Of a DNA stretch of 64,000 bases, positions 16,022 through 24,754 are shown one piece after another; the first letter of the stretch is position 1; each line of letters starts with the position of its first letter. The notes beneath the pieces are model-generated. The model made no database searches and was not told the origin of the DNA. It saw nothing but the letters and a program-made list of their open reading frames with translations. Made by a program: the position numbers and the translations under genes. The stretch is taken from assembly GCA_002839605.1 (NCBI GenBank), contig PGYK01000002.1, positions 1 to 64,000 of the forward strand, in the 5' to 3' direction. This DNA is from Methanomicrobiales archaeon HGW-Methanomicrobiales-3 (GTDB lineage: Archaea; Halobacteriota; Methanomicrobia; Methanomicrobiales; Methanospirillaceae).

Positions 16022-16951
16022 ATGAGTACGATGATCCCGGCAATTCCTGCAGAACAGAACGTTAAAGCGTCACCTCAACATTCGCAGAGATATTCGTCTA
16101 TGAAATGCCAGCTCTCCCTTGTTGTCCTTATCGATAATACCGCTGGTACTGACCGGGATCTCGGTGGTGAGGCCGGGCTCTCGTTTTTCATTGAAACCGG
16201 GGGGAAGAAGATCCTCTTCGATACCGGCCTGTCCGGACTGTTCCTTTCTCATGCAGAGAAGCTGGGAATCAGCCTCCGGGATCTGGACTTCCTCGTTTTT
16301 TCCCATGGCCATAATGATCATACCGGGGGGCTTGCCACGCTCGCCCGGCATTTCAGCGAAACTGCTCCTGACGGGAGAAAAATGCATGTGCCGGAAATCA
16401 TTACTCACCCCCGCAGTTTCTGGCTAAAAGAGAAGGAGGGGAAGAAGAACGGTTCGGCAGTGAGCGAGAAGGAAGTACGGAAGATCTTCCCGGTTAACCT
16501 GTCAGAAAAACCTGTCTGGATCACGGATGACCTGGTCTTCCTTGGGGAGATCCCCCGGAGGTTCGCCTTCGAGGGGGGAGATTTGGAAAACCGAACGATA
16601 CAGCATCCTGACGGGAAAATTGAACCGGATTACCTGCTCGATGACACGGCGCTCGCGTTCCGCTCTGATACCGGGCTCGTCATCATAACGGGTTGTTCGC
16701 ACGCGGGGATCTGCAACATCACGGAGTATGCGAGGGAGGTCTGCGGCGAGGCACATGTACGGGACATCATCGGCGGGCTCCACCTCATCCGGCCAGGACC
16801 AAAACGGCTTCAGAAGACGGGCAAGTACCTCAACCGCCTTCACCTCGATTCCCTGCATGCATGCCACTGCACCTCGCTTCCGGCAAAAACTGCGCTCGCG
16901 GACTATTGTTCCCTGGGGGAAGTCCGCGTCGGGACGAATCTGGTGTGGTAG
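16022..16951 (+). CDS. Metallo-beta-lactamase-fold hydrolase (pterin/RFAP-type family)
   Basis: A 309-residue MBL-fold protein. The metal-binding motif HxHxDH is SHGHNDHTGG near residue 95. Further ligands are His in VIITGCSHAGICN and HACHC near the C terminus. It resembles archaeal proteins annotated as 7,8-dihydropterin-methyl-aminobenzene phosphate synthase-like hydrolases. The substrate is unproven. No ribosome site precedes the ATG at 16022. With a TATA-like CATAAATC about 27 bp upstream, a leaderless start is likely. A shorter start at 16100 (MKCQLSLVVLIDN) would fit the usual domain start. Confidence 0.78.
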   Translation: MSTMIPAIPAEQNVKASPQHSQRYSSMKCQLSLVVLIDNTAGTDRDLGGEAGLSFFIETGGKKILFDTGLSGLFLSHAEKLGISLRDLDFLVFSHGHNDHTGGLATLARHFSETAPDGRKMHVPEIITHPRSFWLKEKEGKKNGSAVSEKEVRKIFPVNLSEKPVWITDDLVFLGEIPRRFAFEGGDLENRTIQHPDGKIEPDYLLDDTALAFRSDTGLVIITGCSHAGICNITEYAREVCGEAHVRDIIGGLHLIRPGPKRLQKTGKYLNRLHLDSLHACHCTSLPAKTALADYCSLGEVRVGTNLVW

Positions 16952-16973
16952 GGGGGAAAAGGGGGATATCGGG

Positions 16974-17780
16974 TTACCGGCAGGCACCGTGTTTTCTTAC
17001 CAGCACTCCCGCATACGCTGCCGCACTTACGAGGATGATGGTTGCACCGGAGGGGATGTTCAGGAACGCAGACAAAAAGATGCCCGTGGTGGTGAAGGCA
17101 ATCCCGAGAAGGACTGCATACAGCATCATGGTTCTCACCCGGCCCGTGCATTCCCGGCTGATGGCGGCCGGGAGTGTCAGGAGAGCAATGACCAGGATGA
17201 TCCCGACAACCTGGATGAGCATCACGACCGTTAAGGCGATGAGAACCAGTAAGATGAGCAGGAGACGCTCCACGGGGAGGTTGATCACGGTGGCGTACTC
17301 CTCATCGAACGTGACCGCAACAAGGTCATTGAACAGGACTCCCACTGTGAGGACAATGATGGCGACCAGCACCAGCATGAGCAGCAGGTCGCTCTGCGGC
17401 ACCAGCAGGATATTGCCGAACAGGTACCCGAACAGGTCGGGAGCAAAACCGGGGGTTATGTAGATGAAGAGGATCCCGATTGCCATGCCGGTTGCCCAGA
17501 TGGCACCGATGAGAGTGTCCATGTGCTGCTCTGCCCGGTGCTCAAGTTCGCCCATGGTCAGCGCCGCACCGACCGTGAACCCGAGAGCCCCGAGCAGGGG
17601 TTCAATCCCGAGGAAATAGCCTAGACCGATACCCCCGAATGCTGCGTGGGAGATGCCCCCGCTGACGGCAACCATGCGACGGATAACGACAAAGGTTCCG
17701 ATGATGCCGCAGGCAATACTCGCAAGGATCCCGGCAAGCACCGCATTCTGGAAGAACGTGTAGGAGAGAAGCGAGAGCAT
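16974..17780 (-). CDS. znuB: Zinc/manganese ABC transporter permease (ZnuB-like)
   Basis: A 268-residue integral membrane protein with about eight helices, of the ABC-3 family for divalent metals. It starts MLSLLSYTFFQNAVLAGILA, and GGAGGAGTAACC stands before the ATG. A 24-residue in-frame extension inside znuC was rejected. FVVIRRMVAVSGGISHAAFGG is the conserved cytoplasmic loop. It begins 2 bp after the znuC stop and ends the metal-uptake operon. Zn2+ is the likeliest cargo, with Mn2+ possible. Confidence 0.9.
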   Translation of the reverse strand: MLSLLSYTFFQNAVLAGILASIACGIIGTFVVIRRMVAVSGGISHAAFGGIGLGYFLGIEPLLGALGFTVGAALTMGELEHRAEQHMDTLIGAIWATGMAIGILFIYITPGFAPDLFGYLFGNILLVPQSDLLLMLVLVAIIVLTVGVLFNDLVAVTFDEEYATVINLPVERLLLILLVLIALTVVMLIQVVGIILVIALLTLPAAISRECTGRVRTMMLYAVLLGIAFTTTGIFLSAFLNIPSGATIILVSAAAYAGVLVRKHGACR

Positions 17781-17782
17781 GG

Positions 17783-18553
17783 TTACTCCTCCTTTGCGTG
17801 CTCGCGGAGGACCCGGTGGGGATGACCGTGGGCGATGATGTCGACCGGGCACTGGTAGGCACCCTGGATCATGTCCTCGGTGAGTTCCCGTGAGTCGTGG
17901 GTGAAGAGGCGCCGGTTAAGGCAGGCCACCTTGGTGACATGGGAGACGATAACCCCGATGTCGTGGGTGACCATCACGATGGTCATGGAGCGGGCGAGGT
18001 TTTTGAGGATGTCGTAGAACTGGGTTTCGGTGGGGGCATCGACAAAGACCGTCGGTTCGTCGAGAAGGAGCACCTGCGGGTCGCCAACCAGGGCCCGGGC
18101 TATCACCGCCCGCTGTTGTTCGCCGCCCGAGAGGTCCCGGATGGGCCGGTCAGCGAGATGAGCAATTCCCATGGTTGCAAGTGCCTTATCGGCAAGCACA
18201 GTATCGGCCGCAGTGAACTTTTTGATAATCCCCGTCTTTCTTCCGAGCAGACCGGAGAGGATCATCTGCCGGACGCTGATGGGGTAATGAAAATCGAAGG
18301 TGCGCAGCTGGGGGACGTATCCCAGGAGGTGCCGTTTTTCCTGCGGAAGTCCGCCGAGAATGCGGACGGTGCCGCGGTCCGGGGGAATGAGCCCGAGGAT
18401 GACTTTTATGAGAGTTGTTTTCCCGCCCCCGTTGGGGCCGATGATGGCAAAAACATCGCCCGCAAAGACGCGAAGATTTACCGCTTCAAGGATCTCCTCG
18501 CCGTTTCGTTTGAGCCAGAGGTCAGCAACCTCAATGACCGGCACTTCTGCCAT
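17783..18553 (-). CDS. znuC: Zinc/manganese ABC transporter ATPase (ZnuC-like)
   Basis: A 256-residue ABC ATPase. It has Walker A AIIGPNGGGKTTLIK near residue 36, Q-loop YVPQLRTFDFHYPISV, signature RDLSGGEQQRAVIARAL, Walker B VLLLDEPTVFVDAP and the H-loop His in MVTHDIGVI. It powers metal import through the adjacent permease. It is adjacent to znuA with no gap and is cotranscribed with znuA and znuB. Confidence 0.93.
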   Translation of the reverse strand: MAEVPVIEVADLWLKRNGEEILEAVNLRVFAGDVFAIIGPNGGGKTTLIKVILGLIPPDRGTVRILGGLPQEKRHLLGYVPQLRTFDFHYPISVRQMILSGLLGRKTGIIKKFTAADTVLADKALATMGIAHLADRPIRDLSGGEQQRAVIARALVGDPQVLLLDEPTVFVDAPTETQFYDILKNLARSMTIVMVTHDIGVIVSHVTKVACLNRRLFTHDSRELTEDMIQGAYQCPVDIIAHGHPHRVLREHAKEE

Positions 18554-19528
18554 TTACTCTCCTCCTTTTGTGAACGCCTGTGCAACTTTTTTAAGATTGC
18601 CCAGGTAATCTTCTTCGAGCCCGCTCACCAGAACCAGAGTACCTCCGATCTCCTCTGCGATCACGGTTGCGCTCTTTGTGCTTGATTCCGGGGACGCAAA
18701 TATCACGGTTATATTCTCATTTTTTGCCTTCAGGATGAGGTTTTCGATTCCTGCGGGTGACGGTTCCTTTCCGTCGGTCTCGATAGGAATCTGGACGAGC
18801 CCGTAATCCTTTGCAAAGTATGACCATGCCGGGTGGTAGACCATGAAAGTGTGGACCTCCCGGCTGGCAATATCCTCGGAAATCTCTGTGTCGAGTGCAT
18901 CAAGTTCCTTCTGGTACGCATCGGCATTTGCCCGGTACTCATCTGCGTGAATGGGATCTGCCCTGGTAAGGCCACGGCAGGTGTTCTCGACCATGATCCG
19001 GGCGTTCTTTGGCGAGAGCCAGATATGGGGATCGGTCCCCTCCCCCTCATCGGAATTATCGGAATGATCCGCCGGGGTTGCAGTCTCCTCGTGGTCATGG
19101 CCGCCCGCGATACGCTGGATTCCCTCGGAACTGTCAACGATGGTCATGCGGGGGTTCACTCCTGAAAGTTTGTGAATCCATGCCCGCTCGAAGTCGATGC
19201 CCGATCCTACTTTAATGTAAACCGACGCCCTGCTGATATCCTCCAACTGCTTCGCCGTGGGTTCGTGAGTGTGGGGGCTTGCGCCCGGGGGAACGAGAAC
19301 GATGACGTGGACATGCTCGCCGGCGATACGCTCTACGAACTGTTTCTGGGGCAGGATCGTGACGGCAACGGTGAGTAGTGCGGTTTCGTTGTCGGGTGCT
19401 ACCGCTCTGCTCTCACGATCCATACATCCGGCTGCAATGAGCAGGACCATGATCCCTGCAATGGCACAGAGCGATCCAATCGCCTGGATCCGCCCGCCCG
19501 CTTTTTCCCGATCCTGATCTTTTTGCAT
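18554..19528 (-). CDS. znuA: Zinc/manganese-binding lipoprotein (ZnuA-like)
   Basis: A 324-residue cluster-9 solute-binding protein. The N-terminal signal sequence ends in a lipobox-like segment (IMVLLIAAGCMDRES, Cys near 35). Metal ligands are expected at PHTHEPTAKQ, a His/acidic loop (GGHDHEETATPADHSDNSDE, typical of zinc binding), DPHIWLSP and VYHPAWSYFAKDYGL. AGGAG precedes the ATG. It is anchored outside the membrane and delivers metal to ZnuBC. The operator at 19545-19561 overlaps its promoter. Confidence 0.92.
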   Translation of the reverse strand: MQKDQDREKAGGRIQAIGSLCAIAGIMVLLIAAGCMDRESRAVAPDNETALLTVAVTILPQKQFVERIAGEHVHVIVLVPPGASPHTHEPTAKQLEDISRASVYIKVGSGIDFERAWIHKLSGVNPRMTIVDSSEGIQRIAGGHDHEETATPADHSDNSDEGEGTDPHIWLSPKNARIMVENTCRGLTRADPIHADEYRANADAYQKELDALDTEISEDIASREVHTFMVYHPAWSYFAKDYGLVQIPIETDGKEPSPAGIENLILKAKNENITVIFASPESSTKSATVIAEEIGGTLVLVSGLEEDYLGNLKKVAQAFTKGGE

Positions 19529-19544
19529 TATGCGCTCCTAAATT

Positions 19545-19561
19545 TTTGGCATGTCCCCAAA
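19545..19561 (-). promoter_or_regulatory. Candidate metalloregulator operator of znuABC
   Basis: TTTGGCATGTCCCCAAA has inverted arms TTTGG-N7-CCAAA. It lies directly downstream of the minus-strand TATA-like GTTAAAATTT (19558-19567) and 17 bp before the znuA ATG. The same arms and spacing occur at 20055-20071 in front of the regulator gene. Confidence 0.65.
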
Positions 19562-19563
19562 TT

Positions 19564-20022
19564 TTAACCCCGTTTTTTGGACCCCGGCGTTCCCTGCTCC
19601 TGTTCAAGACAGTCATCGTCATGGGTGATCTCGCCGCAGACGCCCTGCCGGGGATGCCCCATGAAATGACAGATCCGGTCAACCGCCTTTTTTGTAACCT
19701 GGCTCTCGAACCGGGAAGCCTCGCTGCAGGCCTCCTCCGATGAAAGCCCGTTCCGGACGAGCATGAGGCTGAGGATGCGGTGACGTTTAATTAAGAATGC
19801 AGCGTGCCGTTCTCCGGTCTTTGTCAGGCAGACCCCGTGGTACGGGATATGACGGATATATCCTGCCGCAGCAAGTTCGGCAAGAGTTTTGGTGATGGTC
19901 GAGGGATCAACGCCAAACGCCGATGCAATCGTTGTTGTCCTGACGGTTCCTTTGGTCTCAAAGATGAATTTGATATATTCTACTTTCCGGCTGGAGAGGG
20001 CAAGGCCGCACTCAGGCTCCAT
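19564..20022 (-). CDS. DtxR-family metal-dependent transcriptional regulator
   Basis: 152 residues. The N-terminal winged helix (LSSRKVEYIKFIFETKGTVR followed by TTTIASAFGVDPSTITKTLA) is followed by a dimerisation/metal region with ligand-like residues (ERHAAFLIKRHRIL, EEACSEASRFE, CHFMGHPRQGVCGEITHDDDC). No SH3 domain is present. I chose MEPECGLALSS at 20022. It lies about 25 bp after the TATA box CTTTATTC, which suits a leaderless transcript. The 27-residue extension has no support. It sits directly upstream of znuABC, which it probably represses with metal, and likely represses itself. Confidence 0.82.
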   Translation of the reverse strand: MEPECGLALSSRKVEYIKFIFETKGTVRTTTIASAFGVDPSTITKTLAELAAAGYIRHIPYHGVCLTKTGERHAAFLIKRHRILSLMLVRNGLSSEEACSEASRFESQVTKKAVDRICHFMGHPRQGVCGEITHDDDCLEQEQGTPGSKKRG

Positions 20023-20054
20023 GCCAATGTGTATGTATGGCGTCCAGAATAAAG

Positions 20055-20071
20055 TTTGGTGTCTCCCCAAA
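20055..20071 (-). promoter_or_regulatory. Candidate autoregulatory operator of the DtxR-like gene
   Basis: TTTGGTGTCTCCCCAAA has the same TTTGG-N7-CCAAA arms as the znuA operator and shares the TCCCCAAA half. It abuts the upstream side of the minus-strand TATA box CTTTATTC (20046-20053), where it could block TFB/TBP. Confidence 0.62.
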
Positions 20072-20119
20072 GATTGCCGGATCGAAAACCATGCGGTCCC
20101 CAAGGATTGTCACACCCAC

Positions 20120-21079
20120 TCATCTCATCTCCATCGCATCAGGGTTCTTGAAGAGATAAAAAACTCCCCGTGTCCCTCTCTGCGAGGTTATCTCACCTGC
20201 CCTTTCGAGTGTTCCGAGGATCTTTGCCACTTCTCCGCCGCTCAGGCCGGTGGTGTGGACCAGGTCTTCTACGGTTGATGACCTCCGTGACAGGGTCGCG
20301 CGTATCAGGTCTGTGGCTTCCGTTGCCGCCAGTGTTGCCGGTGAAACAGGATGGTTACGCCCGACAATCTCGATCCCTGTCTCCCCGAGCGCCTTGCGGA
20401 CCCGGTCCAGTTCCGTATCTGTTGCTGCTGCAACCCAGGGCTCTGCCGCCGGCCGGTCAAGGCTGTTGAGCTGGATGAGATCCGGATCGATCCTTTGGAT
20501 CGCCTCTTTGAGCCCTTCCAGTTCCGGATCGGTGGTATTTATTCCGGGGATGACGAACACTTCGAGCCAGAGTGCGCCGGAATACTGCTTACGGAACTGC
20601 ACCATCCCCTCGATGATGGTATCGATCCTGAACGATGGGTGGGGACGGTGGATCTGCTCGAAGGCAGGCTGGAATGCCGACGTAAGAGTAGGTATTACCC
20701 GATCGGCGGATAGGAGTTCAGCGCGGACATCCGCGTCGGGTAACAAACTCCCGTTGGTGAGGACGCTTACGGTATATCCGGGATACTTGCGTTTTACCCA
20801 CGCGATGATCTCTCCGATTGAAAGGGAGAGCGTGGGTTCCCCGGAACCGGCAAACGTAACCGAGTCGAGATGCGGCCGTGATGCGAGCACGGGTTCGAGT
20901 TCGGCAATCACCTCTTCCGGAGGGAAGAACTCCTTCCGAATCACGGTTGTGAAGGGTTCCGGCCCGCACTCGCAATAGGCGCAATTGAACGAGCAGGTCT
21001 TGTACGGGACGAGATCTATTCCCAGCGAAAGGCCGAGACGACGGGAGAGGACCGGCCCGAAGATATGTTTTGGTGCCAT
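20120..21079 (-). CDS. Radical SAM protein with C-terminal winged helix
   Basis: A 319-residue protein. The cluster motif CSFNCAYCECG lies near residue 29 (CxxxCxxC), followed by VTFAGSGEPTL and VLTNGSLLPDADVRAEL. The last 60 residues (SRRSSTVEDLVHTTGLSGGE then VAKILGTLERAGEI) form a predicted winged helix. This architecture is common in archaeal COG0731-like radical SAM proteins of unknown substrate. It is upstream of the DtxR gene on the same strand, but 97 bp away with a promoter between them. Confidence 0.8.
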   Translation of the reverse strand: MAPKHIFGPVLSRRLGLSLGIDLVPYKTCSFNCAYCECGPEPFTTVIRKEFFPPEEVIAELEPVLASRPHLDSVTFAGSGEPTLSLSIGEIIAWVKRKYPGYTVSVLTNGSLLPDADVRAELLSADRVIPTLTSAFQPAFEQIHRPHPSFRIDTIIEGMVQFRKQYSGALWLEVFVIPGINTTDPELEGLKEAIQRIDPDLIQLNSLDRPAAEPWVAAATDTELDRVRKALGETGIEIVGRNHPVSPATLAATEATDLIRATLSRRSSTVEDLVHTTGLSGGEVAKILGTLERAGEITSQRGTRGVFYLFKNPDAMEMR

Positions 21080-21280
21080 CAGCGGTACCCGGCAGTTCTG
21101 AAGCGTAAAATCATTGAACCGTACCTTTTCACTCCGGATGCATGGCAGCTATAAAGGATCTCCTGTTTGGGAGCGCGGGTCATTCTGGATGATGATTTTG
21201 TTTTTGTGCCCGGAAGGGATCATGGTATTGCCTTTCAGCACGACGGTTTTATCATCTTCCGGTAAGACTGTTGATCTGTC

Positions 21281-21763
21281 ATGGCCACAAAGGAAATCTT
21301 CCATGGTGTACCGGGCATCCTGCGCCCGTTTAAGGAATTTGTCGAATCACAGGGACTCAAAAAAGGCGACCAGATCGTGTACTACGGTGTTCCGGGCACC
21401 TGCATGCCGTTTGTCGAACTGCTTGGCTTTGCCCTCCGCTCGCTTGAGCTTGAGCAGGTTTTTGTTCCTTTCGTTGACGAGAGCAGGGCAAAAATGCTCA
21501 GTCACGTAGAAAATGTCGGAATGCAGGCAGGTGTCGCTGCGGTTGCCCTGAATCCCCGGGCAATTGTCATCATGGGGGGGCTCTCCATGCCCAATGTGCC
21601 GGTGAAAGCAGAGCAGGTGAAGGCGGTTATGGAGAAACATGCCGGTGCAGCAACCATTGGTGTCTGCTTTATGCATATGTTCGAAAAAGCGGGGTGGCTG
21701 GATTCCCTGTCCTTCAATTGCCTGATCGATGCGATCATCGATCCGGTGGAAGTGACAAAATAA
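21281..21763 (+). CDS. DUF2124 family protein
   Basis: A 160-residue soluble protein starting MATKEIFHGVPGILRPFKEF. It fits archaeal DUF2124, a methanogen-enriched family of unknown function. The fold looks Rossmann-like, with alternating hydrophobic strands (DQIVYYGVPGTC, EQVFVPFVDES, AIVIMGGLSMPNV) and a conserved-looking CFMHMFEKAGW near the end. No ribosome site is visible. It stands alone upstream of a palindrome-rich spacer. Confidence 0.72.
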   Translation: MATKEIFHGVPGILRPFKEFVESQGLKKGDQIVYYGVPGTCMPFVELLGFALRSLELEQVFVPFVDESRAKMLSHVENVGMQAGVAAVALNPRAIVIMGGLSMPNVPVKAEQVKAVMEKHAGAATIGVCFMHMFEKAGWLDSLSFNCLIDAIIDPVEVTK

Positions 21764-21824
21764 AAAATCTCCGGATCGGTTGAGTGCCGGGGAGCACAAA
21801 TTACCATCAACATGTGATTCTTTT

Positions 21825-22190
21825 TTTATATCGCGATCACGATCGCGATCGAAAATGTGATCCGGATCAATCGGATCCCGATTTTTGTTTTTCAATCGAT
21901 CTGCGATCAATGCAAAAAAATTGGATCGCGATTTTAATTTTCAAATCGGATCGCGATTGAAAATTTATGTCTGCAATCAGGTCTTCGTTGTGAATGACAT
22001 GTCTGCGCTGTTGCAGATCAGCTTAACCTTTTGCAATCGACCTGCGATTTTTACAAAAAAATCGGATCCCGATTTTAAAATTATAATCGACTTTCGACTT
22101 TCATTTTTTAATCGCACCCATGATCGCGATCAAAAACCTGTCCGGGACCAACCGGATCGCGATTGAAAATCTTAATCGCTGATCGTTTTT
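21825..22190. repeat. Degenerate palindrome array of GATCGCGAT/GGATCCGAT type
   Basis: About 360 bp of A/T tracts alternating with short palindromic cores such as CGCGATCACGATCGCGATCG, ATCGGATCGCGATT, ATCGGATCCCGATT, ATGATCGCGATC and GGATCGCGATTG. Units are irregular, roughly 25-60 bp apart and imperfect. It holds no credible gene, since the frames through it only translate the repeat. A second array with the same cores occurs at 52660-53045. There are no spacers or uniform repeats as in CRISPR. Confidence 0.7.
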
Positions 22191-22249
22191 TGTAATTTTT
22201 GAAAAAACATGTTCCCGGTTCAACAGCGTTGCCGGTCGATATCGGGAAA

Positions 22250-22275
22250 CTACAAAAAAGAAAAAAATTTTGGTT
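22250..22275 (-). terminator. T-rich terminator of the mcr operon
   Basis: On the minus strand the mcrA stop is followed within about 15 nt by AAAATTTTTTTCTTTTTTG, a strong archaeal-type oligo-T termination signal. The palindrome array begins further downstream. Confidence 0.55.
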
Positions 22276-22287
22276 GGGGATTCGTGC

Positions 22288-23976
22288 TTACCTTGCGGGG
22301 ATGATCAGTGAGCGCTCGCCAGCGGGCATGAACTCACGGATTGCACCACGTGCAAACTCACGGCGGGGTTCGGAGAAGTCGAACTTGAGCGACGGGTCTG
22401 CGAAACAGATCTTAATGAGCGGGGACAGGGTCCAGGCGTCCTGGCGTCCATAGTGGGCGGCAGCTGCAATTGCTGCGTATTCTCCCTGGTGTCCGACGTT
22501 CATTGCGTAGTTGGGGTAGTTTGGTCCACGGAGCTCGCCGATACAGCCTTCGTCGGGCCTGATCGACATTGAGTTGGATGAACCGCACTGGTCCTGCAGG
22601 TCGTAGCCGAAGAAGCCGAGACGTGACCAGCCTTCCTTGTGGGCGAGCATGGACATGTACCAGCCGTTTAAGCCAGCGTTCGAGTTTGCCGTTGCGAGCG
22701 AACAGGAGATACCTGATGCTGCTGCAAGGACGGATGCACGCTGGGATCCGCCGAAGTGGCTCTCGAGGGTGGTCGGGAACTGTTCGTACTGTTCCATACC
22801 GTAGAGGGTGACCTCGGTTGCGATGTCGCTGACAACTTCCTGGGTCTTCTTTGCCTTGCCGAGACCGCCGTGCTTGGACTTGATGTAGTCAAGACCATAG
22901 TAGCAGTAGTCATCGAGGATGTTGTCGGTGTATGCAGCGGTTGCATACTGGGTGAATCCGACACCGCCGGACATGTAAGATCCGAGCCAGATCTGGTCGA
23001 AGAGCATGGCGCCTGCACCGACGACTTCAAGGGTTGCCTTGACGGGGTCGTTGGGGTACTTGCGGTCTGCCTGGACCATGTCGGCGAAGTGTCCGAACTT
23101 GATGCCACCTGGCTCGTTCGGACCACGTGCACGGCGTGCGGGCAGGATGTCTGCCATCTGGATTACACCGGCGTGCTTTGCTGCGAATGCGAGGTCAGCG
23201 ACTGCTGCTTCGCCTGCGCACATGTGGTAGGCACCGATGAAGGACATACCGATCTGCATTGCAGACCACCGGGAGGTGGTTCCACCGTCGCAGGTCCTGC
23301 TGACGGTTGTCGGGATGTGGACTGCCTGGAACATCGACTTGCCGACTGCTGCCTTGAGTGCTGCTGCGCTCTTTGCGGGGAACAGCTTGTCGAGGTTTAA
23401 GAGGAACTGGGGCTCGATGTCGTCTGCGACTTCATCGTCACCAGTGAAGATCTTGACGTAACAGTCGTCAACGAGGGACGGGTGGGTCTCGACCATGTGT
23501 TCCTGGACGACTGCGCCGCCAGGCATTGCGTGGTTGAGCACGTGGAGGTACTCGTTGATGGTCTCAGGGGTGACTTCCTTGCCGAGACGCTTCTGGAGGG
23601 TGTTGTGGGCGAGGTCAAGACCTACGATGATGGTCCTGCGGATGTCGTCCCACATCTGCTGCATGGCAGCGTTGTTGACGAAGTGGAGGTCGTCGCCCTC
23701 TACAAAGACGTTGGTGCCGGAAACTTCGTAGGTCATCAGCTGGCGCTGACCGAGCGGGATACCACCGAGGTGGCAGCGCTTGGGGTCATAGCCGGAGATA
23801 CCGCGGTCCATCTCGACCTTCTTACCGGCCTTCATGAACTCGACTTTGCGCGGGGACTGCTCAAGACCTTCGCGGCCAAACACGGTGTGGGTTGCCGAGG
23901 GGTCTTCTGCAAACTTCTCCTTCATTGCCTTCAGGAAGAGCTTCTGGGTCCTTTCGATTTTTGCTGCTTTTGCCAT
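22288..23976 (-). CDS. mcrA: Methyl-coenzyme M reductase subunit alpha
   Basis: 562 residues, of normal length. McrA carries the F430-binding active site of the enzyme that releases methane from methyl-CoM and coenzyme B. Visible family segments include the [10 protein letters not shown] region where the methylarginine normally lies, [21 protein letters not shown] followed by [10 protein letters not shown], and [20 protein letters not shown]. It is the last gene of mcrBDCGA, 6 bp after mcrG, with a strong terminator following. It acts in the cytoplasm as an (alpha-beta-gamma)2 hexamer. Confidence 0.98.
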   Translation of the reverse strand: MAKAAKIERTQKLFLKAMKEKFAEDPSATHTVFGREGLEQSPRKVEFMKAGKKVEMDRGISGYDPKRCHLGGIPLGQRQLMTYEVSGTNVFVEGDDLHFVNNAAMQQMWDDIRRTIIVGLDLAHNTLQKRLGKEVTPETINEYLHVLNHAMPGGAVVQEHMVETHPSLVDDCYVKIFTGDDEVADDIEPQFLLNLDKLFPAKSAAALKAAVGKSMFQAVHIPTTVSRTCDGGTTSRWSAMQIGMSFIGAYHMCAGEAAVADLAFAAKHAGVIQMADILPARRARGPNEPGGIKFGHFADMVQADRKYPNDPVKATLEVVGAGAMLFDQIWLGSYMSGGVGFTQYATAAYTDNILDDYCYYGLDYIKSKHGGLGKAKKTQEVVSDIATEVTLYGMEQYEQFPTTLESHFGGSQRASVLAAASGISCSLATANSNAGLNGWYMSMLAHKEGWSRLGFFGYDLQDQCGSSNSMSIRPDEGCIGELRGPNYPNYAMNVGHQGEYAAIAAAAHYGRQDAWTLSPLIKICFADPSLKFDFSEPRREFARGAIREFMPAGERSLIIPAR

Positions 23977-23982
23977 GTCTTA

Positions 23983-24747
23983 TCACTCCTTGGGCATGAA
24001 GCCGTATTTTACACGGAGTCCGTGGATGCGCTGGATGTATTCGACTGCTTCTGCGTCATCACGGTAGGCAGATCCCACCAGTGAGTGGTAGATCGTGGTG
24101 TTTGCCTTGAGCCACTTGTTGTCCATCGGCTTGCCGACCTTGACTTCTGAGTCGAGGGGCTCTCCGATCTGGTTCTTGACGTACTTGACAACGCCGGCCT
24201 TCTTGTCGAGGACACAGCGCTGGAGCATGTCGAACATCATACCGTTCTCATCGAGACGGAGGGAGTGACCGTGCACGGTTGCACCACGGACACCGCAGAG
24301 TGCGGGGTCGAAGAGCTCGGTGTTGACGAGGTCCTTTGCGTATTTTTCAAGGTCTCTCTCACGGCACTCGATGATCTGACGGCCGGACAGGGTACCGGGG
24401 TCGATACCACGGAAGCGGTATGCCTCGAGGTAGGACCTGAGGTACGGCTGGCAGGGTGCATTGTACATTGAGTCTGCGAACTGGATGTAGCGGACGCGGT
24501 CGCCGGCCTTTGCGCCGTCGGTCGGGGTGACCATCTTGCGGATCGGGCAGGCGGGCTCCTGCTGCTCAGCGAGCGGGGGGTGTGCACTCTTGTAGGCTGA
24601 GCCGGGTGCACGGTGTCCCATGATCAGGACAATGTCCTTGTCGGTGACATCGCGAAGCTTGGTGAGCTTGTGTGCCGGGTCCATCTGCTTGCGCCGGTTT
24701 GCGGCGACAACTGATGAGCCTGCACAATACTGGGGTTTGTATGCCAT
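23983..24747 (-). CDS. mcrG: Methyl-coenzyme M reductase subunit gamma
   Basis: A 254-residue gamma subunit. It starts MAYKPQYCAGSSVVAANRRK and has the conserved LTKLRDVTDKDIVLIMGHRA and AGDRVRYIQFADSMYNAPCQ segments that contribute to the coenzyme channel. It lies 6 bp before mcrA and 7 bp after mcrC in the operon, with matching highly biased codon use. Confidence 0.98.
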   Translation of the reverse strand: MAYKPQYCAGSSVVAANRRKQMDPAHKLTKLRDVTDKDIVLIMGHRAPGSAYKSAHPPLAEQQEPACPIRKMVTPTDGAKAGDRVRYIQFADSMYNAPCQPYLRSYLEAYRFRGIDPGTLSGRQIIECRERDLEKYAKDLVNTELFDPALCGVRGATVHGHSLRLDENGMMFDMLQRCVLDKKAGVVKYVKNQIGEPLDSEVKVGKPMDNKWLKANTTIYHSLVGSAYRDDAEAVEYIQRIHGLRVKYGFMPKE

Positions 24748-24754
24748 TGTTTTA

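Noticed and set aside
21885-22166. Open frame of about 93 codons in the palindrome array
   Set aside because: Its translation merely repeats the array (RDFNF, SDPDFKI, RDQKP). It has no ribosome site and no conserved feature.
21825-22190. CRISPR array candidate
   Set aside because: The palindromic units vary in sequence and spacing, and there are no unique spacers of constant length and no cas genes nearby.
22756-23400. Antisense frame over mcrA with many Cys, Val and Asp
   Set aside because: mcrA is unmistakable on the other strand. The antisense composition follows from its strong codon bias.
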